This document shows positions 1-5,930 of a DNA stretch of 5,930 nucleotides, one piece after another. Both the position numbers and the translations under genes were made by a program. The notes under the pieces were generated by a model. It ran no database searches, was not told the DNA's origin, and saw only the letters and a list, made by a program, of their open reading frames with translations. The first letter of the stretch is position 1; each line of letters starts with the position of its first letter. The DNA lies in NCBI GenBank assembly GCA_026692885.1, contig JAPLNJ010000965.1:1-5930 (forward strand), in the 5' to 3' direction. Origin of the DNA: Planctomycetota bacterium (GTDB lineage: Bacteria > Planctomycetota > Planctomycetia > Pirellulales > Pirellulaceae).

Positions 1-45
1 CCGACTTACGTCGGGAGCTTCTCGGACGGGACCAGCGAGCAGTGA
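1..45 (+). CDS. possible 3' end of a convergent plus-strand gene (14 codons visible)
   Basis: Reading from base 1, the plus strand gives PTYVGSFSDGTSEQ and then a TGA at 43-45. Thirteen of the 14 codons end in G or C, the third-position bias expected of a coding frame in such a genome; the other two plus frames lack this bias here. If real, it is the C-terminal tail of a gene starting left of the window and converging on the TIR-STAND gene, which would explain why the 46-515 region is rich in hairpins. No family can be recognised from 14 residues. A competing explanation is chance, because a short hairpin (CCGAC/GTCGG at 1-14) lies in the same bases. Confidence 0.3.
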   Translation, partial: PTYVGSFSDGTSEQ

Positions 46-72
46 CGGCATTTCGCAGTGTTACGATCAACG

Positions 73-169
73 CCGGGTCGGGTGTGCGAATTTCAGTTCT
101 CGCGGCGATGCGATTTTCCTCAGCATAGACATTGGGCCGCAAGAACTGAAATTCGTACACCTGCCCCCG
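73..169. repeat. long imperfect inverted repeat (stem-loop, 34 stem positions)
   Basis: Bases 73-106 pair with 136-169 around a 29-nt loop. Of 34 stem positions, 29 are Watson-Crick, two (86/156 and 80/162) are G-U in a plus-strand RNA, and three do not pair (101/141, 78/164, 74/168). The core 87-100 with 142-155 is 14 bp without a break, containing GAATTTCAGTTC. No T-run follows on either strand, so it is not a classical intrinsic terminator. It could be a MITE-like or REP-like element, a 3'-end stabilising hairpin or part of a structured RNA; the sequence alone does not decide. Confidence 0.75.
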
Positions 170-367
170 GTTTTCGTGCGGCACAAGAGCGGGATAAACT
201 CTCCAAAGCTTCACTCCGCAGTTTTGCGCGGCCCGCCCCGGACCCCACGGCGGCGGCGCCGCCTGGCCTGGCCTTGCTCATCCGGATCCGCGCTACGCCT
301 TCCGCTACGGCTCGAAGGGGAGCGACTCTGCTGCGCGCGCCCCCCCTTCGGAGACTGCTGAATTAGT

Positions 368-461
368 CGTGGGGTAAGCTTCCAGCTTGCCAAATGCGTA
401 GCCGAGGAAGACGAGGAAACGGAGAATACGGAAGATTGGCAAGCTGGAAGCTTACCCCACG
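368..461. repeat. perfect 26-bp inverted repeat with 42-nt spacer
   Basis: Bases 368-393 are the exact reverse complement of 436-461: 26 of 26 positions pair. The spacer 394-435 is purine-rich on the plus strand. Each arm carries its own small dyad (AAGCT-GGA-AGCTT in the right arm). The element lies about 55 bases past the stop codon of the TIR-STAND gene, so its transcript would carry a very stable hairpin in the 3' UTR. No U-tract follows on the minus strand and I find no clear target-site duplication at the ends. It could be a mobile palindromic element used as a transcript end or as protection against 3' exonucleases. Confidence 0.85.
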
Positions 462-515
462 TTGCTTTCCGCTACTATTTCAGCAGCATCCCTTCGGCCT
501 GCGATCCAGGCTTCG

Positions 516-3500
516 CTATCGGCTTGGCTGGGCTGCGCCTGGTCCTGGACTGGGCGGAACTGCGGCCACGCGAAAGCCCAAGATGCCGCACCGGTACTGC
601 GGCCCGCTCCAGAAGCGGAGCGCCGCGCGGCAGTCCCCGGCGTCGCTGTCCCAGCAGCCGCCCCGGACCACCCGGGCCGTGGCCTCCGGCGGACCAAACG
701 GGTCATCAACGGGCGACACCGCCAAGTTCGCTCCCGACTCTTCCGAGGGCCGCGTGTAGTCATCCGCTCCGTACCAGTCGTGACACCATTCCCACAGGTT
801 GCCATGCATGTCAAACAAACCCCACGCATTGGGCAGCTTCCGGCCCGCAGGCCACGATCGTGACTTGGCGTTGGACACCAGCCAAGCAAACGGGCCGAGC
901 GAGTCCAGATCGTCACCGTTCGAGAACTGCGTCCTGGTTCCGGCGCGGCAGGCGTACTCCCATTCCGCCTCGGTCGGCAAACGATAGCCGCCGGACCACA
1001 GATCGCATTCCCAGACCTCGGCGTCCGATACGCCGCTGACCAGCCGATAACAGACCGTTAATCCCTCTCGACGACTGAGCCAATTGCAGAACCGGACGGC
1101 GTCGAACCAACTGACGTTGTGCGCCGGACAATCCGGATCGGGGCTATAGCTCTTGATGAAGGTCCAATCCGACACCCGTTCCTGGGCGGGGTAGTCGACG
1201 TCGTCTTCCGTCTCCGCGACAAACCGTTCGAACAGCCCTCTCGTCACTTCGCGATCCGACAGGAAGAAGTCACGCGTGATCCGAACTGGGTGGGCCGGTC
1301 TTTCGTCGTCGTAGTCGCCGTGGTCGTCGCCCATCACGAACGTACCGTTAGGAATCCGGATCATCGTGACACCCTGTCCGTTGACGAACCAGTTTCGCTC
1401 CGGTGGCGGTCCCGGAGTTCCTTTCAATTCAGGCAACGGCCGCTTCCAGTTCGTTAAGACGCAGCACGCCGCGCTGTGAATTCCCGCGTCCGGCACATCG
1501 GTGTACAGTTCGGAGACCGCCTTGTGCAACGCTTCGCGCCCGTCCTGATCCAACTCGTCCCACGGGACCAGCGCCATTGCGGCGAGCAGCCCCGAGCGGA
1601 AGCCAGCGTCGGCGTCTTCAAGAAACGCGGCCAACGACGGAACATCGTCGTGCCAGCGCGAGAAGCCGACGATGAACGCCGTGCGGTGCGTGGGGTCTTC
1701 GGTCACCGCCAGCATCTGCCGAGCGCCGTTCGCGTCGCCCAGGTGCAAGGCGGCCGTGGCCAGCCGCACCAGCGTGCCGACTTTCTCGGTCGTTTGAAAC
1801 GTCGGAACAATAACTCCCTCGCCCCGGTGCTCCGGGAAGCGGGTCGGGGTGAGGGGCGGAGAGGCAAGTGCCGAAGCATTCTCTCCGCTGTTCCTTTGAA
1901 ATCGTTGGACGATGGCCTTTATCGATTCCAACTTGACGGTCCGCAAGGCACCGACAATCCGTGGGCACAGGCCCGGCGTCCCCAACACCACGCCATCGAC
2001 CAGCGCGTCGATACGGACCTGCCCAAACTCTGCCAGCGCCAACGCGGCGTTCTGCTTCTGCTGCGGCGTCAATTTCGGTTCGGCAAGCACGCGATCCAGT
2101 TTCTTAATCGCCCGGCGTTGGAACGGCCGCAGACCGTCCAACGCGTACGGCAGGGCCTGCGCCGGAGCGTCCACCGCGCCGTTCGTCAAGGCGGCGGTCT
2201 TCGTTTCCTGCGTGCTGTCCCACAACCCAAACGCGCCGCTCGCCAGCAGCAAGACGACCACGGCCAGCGAGCCAGCCCATTGCGAGTAGAACCGATGCGC
2301 GACCCGCAACAACGAATGCTGTCCCGGAGTCAGCTTGTCGCGAGGTGCGTAGATCACGATCCGCAGATACTCGCCGGTGCTCGGCAAGAACCGTGTCTGC
2401 GGCGTCTTGTTCCACTGCTCGGCGCGTTCCTCCAGGCACAGCGTGGCGCGGCCCCGGCGCGTCTCGCGGAGCTTGCGCGTCAGCCACTCGCGCAAGGACG
2501 GCACCAGGTAGTCGTGCGTCAGTTGATATCGCGCCGCCGTGTCCGATGCATCCGCTTCACCCGCCTCGTCCGCCCGAGTTCTCTCGGTCGGCGTGATGAT
2601 CCGCAGTTCGTCGTTCAGGATCGGCATCAGCTCGTCGAAGTCGGCCGGCCGATCGGCGTAGCCGGCGACCTGCCGCAATTCGTCCGCCGTGCGCGAATGG
2701 CCGCGGATGTTCACTCCGGGCGCCGGCAACAGGGCTTTGAGCACCGCCAAAGCCGCCTGGCGATGCACCTGCACCGCGGGGCTCGCCGCGCGGCCGTGGA
2801 AACTCTCCTCAAGGAACGCGAAGCCCACGCCCTTGGCACCGCCAATCTCGCGGAGCGTCTCCAGAGTCCACGGCCGGCCCTTGAGCATCTGGGCCAGCAG
2901 CGCGATTTTTACCGAGACCACCTTGCCGTCGCTGTCCTGCAGGTCGGCGACGACCCGGTCCAAAAATTCGTTCGGTTTCGCATCCAAGCCGACGGACTCG
3001 TCCGCCGGGCGATACGCGCGGCCGTATTCGGCCAGCACGCGGCGCGCGTGGTCCGGGTCGAACAAGTCGGTTTTCTCCCAGTTGACGCCTTCCTGAATCC
3101 GCACATCCAGGGAATTCAGGAACCGGTGGACCGCCAGCACGAACTCGTCGCGGACCATGATGACCGCCTGCAGATGTCCGCCGTCGCACCATCGCAAAGC
3201 CGTCGCCAGTTCACTGTCCGCGTCGCCGCGGTGAGCATGCAGCCATTGTTCAAATTGGTCCAGCAACAACACGACTTTGCGCCCGCCGAGCGATCCCGGA
3301 TGGTCGCGCAAGTGAGCCAGCGTCTGGCTGAAGGAAAGATTGTCCGGCAGTCCTGTCACGGCGGTGCGCAACTCGCGGAGCAGCAGGGCCTCGGTCCGGT
3401 CGGCGCTGGCCGCGACGTAGATCGGGACCACGTATTCGGCCAGCGTGGGGATCAAGCCCGCCTTGACCAGCGACGACTTGCCGCAGCCGCTGGGTCCGTA

Positions 3501-4142
3501 GATCAGGCCGACGCGGAAAGTCCGGGCGGCATCGACCTGTTCCAGTCGCGTTTTCCAGAATCGCAGGCTGGACGGCAGCCCGCAATCGGGCTGTCCGGGC
3601 ACCAGGCGCAGGAACCAGACATGGTCTTCCGTGTCGAACGAGCGCAGTCCGCGCGGCACGATCTTCTCGGTACACTCCTTCGCCGCCAAGTACGCGGGCC
3701 GCGGGGGCACAAACACGCCCGGCTCGCTGCCGCGAATGCCGCCCAGCAACCGTTGGTAGGTCGCTTCGTACGCGGCCGGCTCGTTCTGGAAGGCGACCCA
3801 CGTCAGTTGTCTCAGAAACAAGGGCACGTGGCTGACGTCTGCGCCGGGCAGCAGCACCGGGATGACGCGAAAGCCGCGGTCGTGTTCGAACTGCTCGCTC
3901 AACGCAGCCCGCATCTCGGCCTCGTGCCACGGACCCCGGCGCGCCGCGTTCAGGAATACGGCGCACGAGTCGCAAGCGGGCAGCGCCGCCTCGATGGCCT
4001 GCTGCCACGGCACGCCGGGCTGCAGACGTTCTTCATCGAACCAGTAGCGAACGCCGTCCTGCTTGAGCCGTGCCGCCAGTTGGCGGACAAAGTCCTTGTC
4101 GGCGCTGGCATGCGACAGGAAGACTTGGTAGGTATCGGTCAT
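516..4142 (-). CDS. TIR-STAND ATPase-transmembrane-FGE-like receptor protein
   Basis: A 1208-residue protein. Residues 4-135 form a TIR domain (FLSHASADKDF, then YWFDEERLQPG); E76 in WHEAE aligns with the NADase glutamate of the SARM1 WVHKE motif, so NAD cleavage is plausible. Residues 160-560 are a STAND-type ATPase: GLRSF at 165-169, Walker A GPSGCGKSS at 216-224, Walker B with DQFEQ at 295-299, MVRDEF at 329-334, and QLTHDYLVPSLREWL near 540-554. One membrane helix spans about 621-640. Residues 660-905 are helical and HEAT-like. Residues 917-1194 are an FGE/SUMF1-like domain (GYRLPTEAEWEYACRAG, MHGNLWEWC, RVVRGG, LGFRVA). The ATG at 4142 fits the TIR start and has GAGGAG upstream; a TTG at 4214 would add 24 residues unlike TIR. 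It probably acts as a membrane-bound sensor and switch, perhaps in defence. Odd points: an in-frame palindromic insertion near 752-780, and no first catalytic FGE cysteine. The domain order is well supported; the biological role is inferred. Confidence 0.93.
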   Translation of the reverse strand: MTDTYQVFLSHASADKDFVRQLAARLKQDGVRYWFDEERLQPGVPWQQAIEAALPACDSCAVFLNAARRGPWHEAEMRAALSEQFEHDRGFRVIPVLLPGADVSHVPLFLRQLTWVAFQNEPAAYEATYQRLLGGIRGSEPGVFVPPRPAYLAAKECTEKIVPRGLRSFDTEDHVWFLRLVPGQPDCGLPSSLRFWKTRLEQVDAARTFRVGLIYGPSGCGKSSLVKAGLIPTLAEYVVPIYVAASADRTEALLLRELRTAVTGLPDNLSFSQTLAHLRDHPGSLGGRKVVLLLDQFEQWLHAHRGDADSELATALRWCDGGHLQAVIMVRDEFVLAVHRFLNSLDVRIQEGVNWEKTDLFDPDHARRVLAEYGRAYRPADESVGLDAKPNEFLDRVVADLQDSDGKVVSVKIALLAQMLKGRPWTLETLREIGGAKGVGFAFLEESFHGRAASPAVQVHRQAALAVLKALLPAPGVNIRGHSRTADELRQVAGYADRPADFDELMPILNDELRIITPTERTRADEAGEADASDTAARYQLTHDYLVPSLREWLTRKLRETRRGRATLCLEERAEQWNKTPQTRFLPSTGEYLRIVIYAPRDKLTPGQHSLLRVAHRFYSQWAGSLAVVVLLLASGAFGLWDSTQETKTAALTNGAVDAPAQALPYALDGLRPFQRRAIKKLDRVLAEPKLTPQQKQNAALALAEFGQVRIDALVDGVVLGTPGLCPRIVGALRTVKLESIKAIVQRFQRNSGENASALASPPLTPTRFPEHRGEGVIVPTFQTTEKVGTLVRLATAALHLGDANGARQMLAVTEDPTHRTAFIVGFSRWHDDVPSLAAFLEDADAGFRSGLLAAMALVPWDELDQDGREALHKAVSELYTDVPDAGIHSAACCVLTNWKRPLPELKGTPGPPPERNWFVNGQGVTMIRIPNGTFVMGDDHGDYDDERPAHPVRITRDFFLSDREVTRGLFERFVAETEDDVDYPAQERVSDWTFIKSYSPDPDCPAHNVSWFDAVRFCNWLSRREGLTVCYRLVSGVSDAEVWECDLWSGGYRLPTEAEWEYACRAGTRTQFSNGDDLDSLGPFAWLVSNAKSRSWPAGRKLPNAWGLFDMHGNLWEWCHDWYGADDYTRPSEESGANLAVSPVDDPFGPPEATARVVRGGCWDSDAGDCRAALRFWSGPQYRCGILGFRVAAVPPSPGPGAAQPSR
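1805..1888. repeat. palindromic element inside the TIR-STAND coding sequence
   Basis: Bases 1816-1826 pair with 1845-1855 (11 pairs, one G-U), and directly next to this 1856-1863 pair with 1881-1888 (8 of 8). The left end GAACAATAACTCCCTCGC recurs with one change at 5203-5220, in the AguB/YHS gap, in the same orientation. In the protein this covers about residues 752-780 and reads SPPLTPTRFPEHRGEG, a low-complexity Pro/Arg/Gly peptide unlike the helical sequence on both sides. Palindromic elements read as similar peptides are known from many bacterial genomes. The exact borders are uncertain; the left edge rests on the shared copy, the right on the second stem. Confidence 0.7.
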
Positions 4143-4152
4143 CAGCGAAATG

Positions 4153-4158
4153 CTCCTC
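4153..4158 (-). promoter_or_regulatory. ribosome binding site for the TIR-STAND gene
   Basis: On the minus strand GAGGAG lies 10 bases before the ATG at 4142. The spacing is slightly long, but this is the best purine-rich match in the leader and it supports ATG 4142 over the TTG at 4214. A small dyad (GTCTG-AAG-CAGAC, 4169-4181) lies just upstream. I found no convincing promoter in the 138-bp gap, so co-transcription with AguB remains possible. Confidence 0.5.
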
Positions 4159-4280
4159 GCACCGTATGGTCTGAAGCAGACACCGCGGTCGGTATCACTT
4201 CGTGCAGCGGTCAAGGGTCAGAACATACCGCTCGTGGATGCGGATGGCAACATGCTACGTGGTCGTTGAACGAGGCAAGC

Positions 4281-5171
4281 TCAACTGCGATCGAGGTAGC
4301 GTTGCGTGATGTCGGCGTAGGCGTCGACGCGGCGGTCGCGCAGGAAGGGCCAGTGGGTGCGGGTGTCGTCCAAACGGTCCAGGTCCAGCGGCACCACCAG
4401 CAGTTCTTCCCGATCCGTAGCGGCTCGGGCCAGCAACGTGCCGCTGGGGTCCGCCGCGAAGCTTTGGCCCCAGAACTCAATCCCGCCCGGTGGCTCGCCC
4501 TCGTGACCCGTGCGGTTGACGCTGACCACGTAACAACCGTTGGCCACCGCGTGGGAACGCTGGATCAGTTCCCAACTCTCATGCTGGACTTGACCGAGTT
4601 GGGCCTTCTCCGCCGGATGCCAGCCGATGGCCGTCGGGAAGAACAGGATCTCGGCGCCGCGGAGGGCCGTCAGACGCGCGGCCTCTGGGAACCACTGGTC
4701 CCAGCAAATCAACACTCCCAGCCGGCCGAACCGCGTGTCGAAGACCTGGAAGCCGAGGTCCCCCGGCGTGAAGTAGAACTTCTCGTAGTACAGCGGATCG
4801 TCCGGGATGTGCATCTTCCGGTACTTGCCCAGATACCGGCCGTCAGCATCCAGCACGGCGGCTGCGTTGTGATAGAGCCCCGGTGCACGTCGCTCGAAGA
4901 GGCTGGCGATGATCACCACTCCCAATTCGGCCGCGAGTCTGCCGAGCGTCTCGGTGCTCGGTCCGGGAATCGGTTCGGCCAAGGCGAAGTTGGCATAGTC
5001 CTCGCGTTGGCAGAAGTACAGCGAGCGAAATAGCTCCGGCAGACAGATGATCTGCGCACCTCGCTGGGTAGCCTCGCGGATTTGCTGGACGGCGGCTCGG
5101 AAGTTCGCTTCCGGATCGGCGGTGCATTGCAGCTGGATCAGGGCGACGTGGACGATTCTGGGCGGCAGCAT
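4281..5171 (-). CDS. aguB: N-carbamoylputrescine amidase
   Basis: Cytoplasmic hydrolase of the nitrilase (carbon-nitrogen hydrolase) superfamily. It converts N-carbamoylputrescine to putrescine, CO2 and ammonia, the last step of the agmatine route to polyamines. The 296 residues are the normal family length. The catalytic triad is visible: E46 in LPELF, K119 in YRKMHIPDD and C156 in ICWDQWFPEAAR. Family-specific blocks YYEKFYFTPGDLGF (about 128-141) and TAIGWHPAEKAQ (about 180-191) favour AguB over beta-ureidopropionase or a generic amidase. The ATG at 5171 is the first ATG after an in-frame TAG four codons upstream, and MLPPRIVHVALIQLQC fits the family N-terminus; no strong Shine-Dalgarno is visible. 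The usual partner, agmatine deiminase (AguA), is not in this window. It is probably a housekeeping gene unrelated to the TIR-STAND gene. Confidence 0.93.
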   Translation of the reverse strand: MLPPRIVHVALIQLQCTADPEANFRAAVQQIREATQRGAQIICLPELFRSLYFCQREDYANFALAEPIPGPSTETLGRLAAELGVVIIASLFERRAPGLYHNAAAVLDADGRYLGKYRKMHIPDDPLYYEKFYFTPGDLGFQVFDTRFGRLGVLICWDQWFPEAARLTALRGAEILFFPTAIGWHPAEKAQLGQVQHESWELIQRSHAVANGCYVVSVNRTGHEGEPPGGIEFWGQSFAADPSGTLLARAATDREELLVVPLDLDRLDDTRTHWPFLRDRRVDAYADITQRYLDRS

Positions 5172-5202
5172 GGGACAAGCCTAGGGCCACTGAGGCGCGG
5201 CC

Positions 5203-5321
5203 GAAGAATAACTCCCTCGCGCCAGTACTCAGGGGAGAGGGGCGACGCCGTTGAGCATTTTCAAAGCGGCATTTGGCCCGTCTTCTACCGGCTGGAAATG
5301 CTTGACGGCGTTGGGTGAGGG
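5203..5321. repeat. composite palindromic repeat in the AguB/YHS gap
   Basis: The left part (5203-5242) is a second copy of the element inside the TIR-STAND gene: 29 of 36 bases match over the aligned stretch, including AATAACTCCCTCGC. Its CTCCC (5212-5216) can pair with GGGAG (5233-5237). A different hairpin follows: 5243-5260 pairs with 5296-5313 (18 positions, three of them G-U) around a 35-nt loop. After it comes GGGTGAGGG (5313-5321), which resembles the right end of the first element (GGGTGAGGG at 1847-1855). The arrangement looks like one palindromic element nested in another. It lies between the YHS stop and the AguB start and could affect read-through or mRNA stability. Confidence 0.7.
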
Positions 5322-5359
5322 ATCCCGCTGAGCCGTCTGCCGCTCTTCCTCCCCGCCAC

Positions 5360-5930
5360 TCACCGGCCGCTGTTGAGCATGGATTCTTGCGTCTTTTGCG
5401 AATAGAGTTCCGGCTTCGCGGAGAATTGATCCAGGGACGCTTCGTCCAAGAACAGGTAGATCTTGCCGCGATACCACATCCCGTACTGGCGTTTGCCGGA
5501 CACGATTTCCCCACGGTCGATGTATCGCACGGGGTCGTAGCCGACAAGCACCGGACTGTAGCGATCCGGGTCCGCCAGGAATCTCTGCTGTTGTTGCGGC
5601 GAGGCAAACAGGTACGTTTGGCCACGATGGATAGCACCCCACTGTGGACTGCCTTTCTGCCAACGCTCTTCGTCCGTAAGCGTCACCGGGCAGTAGCCGT
5701 CCATGGCCTGTGGCGCATCCTGATACGCAGCCAGAGCCTCCCGCCGCTCTCCCGTCTCATGCGATACCATGTTCTTCGTCGGCAGGCCACCCCCACGGGC
5801 AGCGTCATTGGCTGGCGGCTTCGCGGCAGCCTCGCGATCCGGACCAAGTGGGTACCGGTTTTCGCTGTAGACGCCGCTGGGCGGCCCATCATTGCGGGGG
5901 GCTGATGGCGCGGATGGCATCGCCCCCGCT
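5360..5930 (-). CDS. tandem YHS-like domain protein, 5' end probably outside the window
   Basis: Numbered from the ATG at 5920, 186 residues are visible. Residues 1-70 are Pro/Ala/Gly-rich and look like a disordered linker. Module one (about 72-125) has MDGYCPVTL, a Trp-rich middle (WGAIHRGQTYLFAS) and FLADPDRYSPVL. Module two (about 126-174) has GYDPVRYIDRGE, the MWYRGKIYLF strand pair and FSAKPELYS. This is the YHS fold pattern, seen in metal-handling proteins and in secreted proteins of planctomycetes. Only the first module keeps a cysteine (C77); the second has Asp there. The frame stays open past the ATG to the window edge (Ala-Gly-Ala), no good Shine-Dalgarno precedes the ATG and no signal peptide is visible, so the true start, perhaps with an export signal, probably lies beyond base 5930. 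The specific ligand or function is unknown. Confidence 0.75.
   Translation of the reverse strand, partial: AGAMPSAPSAPRNDGPPSGVYSENRYPLGPDREAAAKPPANDAARGGGLPTKNMVSHETGERREALAAYQDAPQAMDGYCPVTLTDEERWQKGSPQWGAIHRGQTYLFASPQQQQRFLADPDRYSPVLVGYDPVRYIDRGEIVSGKRQYGMWYRGKIYLFLDEASLDQFSAKPELYSQKTQESMLNSGR

Larger units (their letters stand above)
46..515. other. gene-poor intergenic region rich in palindromes
   Basis: About 470 bases follow the stop codon of the TIR-STAND gene and hold no ORF that looks like a protein. The translations are Arg/Pro/Ala-rich, match no family I recognise, and two of them are partly the translated arms of an inverted repeat. The region holds two long stem-loops (73-169 and 368-461). 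Between them, 171-367 is GC-rich with a 12-bp perfect palindrome at 252-263 and a run of seven C at 340-346. I see no tRNA, CRISPR array or transposase remnant. Confidence 0.6.

Noticed and set aside
58..366. Small plus-strand ORFs in the left region (58-366, 176-361, 394-759)
   Set aside because: Arg/Pro/Ala-rich translations with no domain; they run through inverted-repeat arms or into the antisense of the TIR-STAND gene.
211..393. Minus-strand ORF beginning MASWKLTPR
   Set aside because: Its N-terminus is the translated arm of the 26-bp inverted repeat, and the same ASWKLTPR peptide is read from the other arm on the plus strand. The rest is low-complexity.
368..461. Intrinsic terminator for the TIR-STAND transcript
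   Set aside because: The stem is strong, but no U-run follows on the minus strand. It may still affect the 3' end, so it is listed as a repeat only.
516..1400. An active formylglycine-generating enzyme or sulfatase-activating role
   Set aside because: The position matching the first catalytic cysteine is Ser, no sulfatase gene is in the window, and the domain is fused to a TIR-STAND signalling protein.
4143..4214. TTG start at 4214 giving a 1232-residue TIR-STAND protein
   Set aside because: The extra 24 residues do not resemble a TIR N-terminus, while the ATG at 4142 has GAGGAG upstream and lies just before the first TIR strand.
4180..4230. TTGACC on the minus strand as a possible -35 box before the TIR-STAND gene
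   Set aside because: No acceptable -10 hexamer at 16-18 bases; the best candidates are too close. The same bases form the rejected TTG start.
1476..5033. A 1185-codon open frame on the plus strand, antisense to both AguB and the TIR-STAND gene
   Set aside because: It is in codon register with both minus-strand genes. In that register antisense stops arise only from sense TTA, CTA (Leu) and TCA (Ser) codons, which are rare in GC-rich genes. Its translation is Arg/Gln-rich with no recognisable domain, and it runs through a gene boundary.

Overview
The window is GC-rich. All three clear genes lie on the minus strand, so transcription runs from high to low coordinates. The gene content suggests a planctomycete or a close relative. 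The pointers are a tandem YHS-type protein, a STAND ATPase ending in a formylglycine-generating-enzyme-like (FGE/SUMF1-type) domain, and many palindromic repeats between and inside genes. The lineage is an inference from protein style, not a proven assignment.

Layout in transcription order. At 5930-5360 is a protein with two YHS-like modules, probably cut at its 5' end by the window edge. The gap at 5359-5172 holds a composite palindromic repeat. At 5171-4281 is a textbook N-carbamoylputrescine amidase (AguB) with its Glu-Lys-Cys triad intact. After a 138-bp gap comes the dominant gene at 4142-516. It encodes a 1208-residue protein made of a TIR domain, a STAND-type P-loop ATPase, one membrane helix, an alpha-helical region and an FGE-like domain. 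The remaining 46-515 has no convincing gene but holds two long stem-loops. A short stretch at 1-45 may be the 3' end of a convergent plus-strand gene.

The main point of interest is the large gene. It looks like a membrane-spanning receptor: a cytoplasmic TIR effector and ATPase switch, joined through one membrane helix to a likely extracytoplasmic, lectin-fold-type sensor. TIR-STAND proteins are known in bacterial immunity and other conflict systems, so a defence role is plausible but not demonstrated here.

The second point of interest is the repeats. A palindromic element lies in frame inside the TIR-STAND coding sequence. A related copy lies in the AguB/YHS gap, where a different hairpin interrupts it. 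Together with the two hairpins downstream of the TIR-STAND gene, the window shows at least three kinds of palindromic element. The three genes have no obvious shared pathway; AguB (polyamine synthesis) and the YHS protein look like ordinary neighbours.
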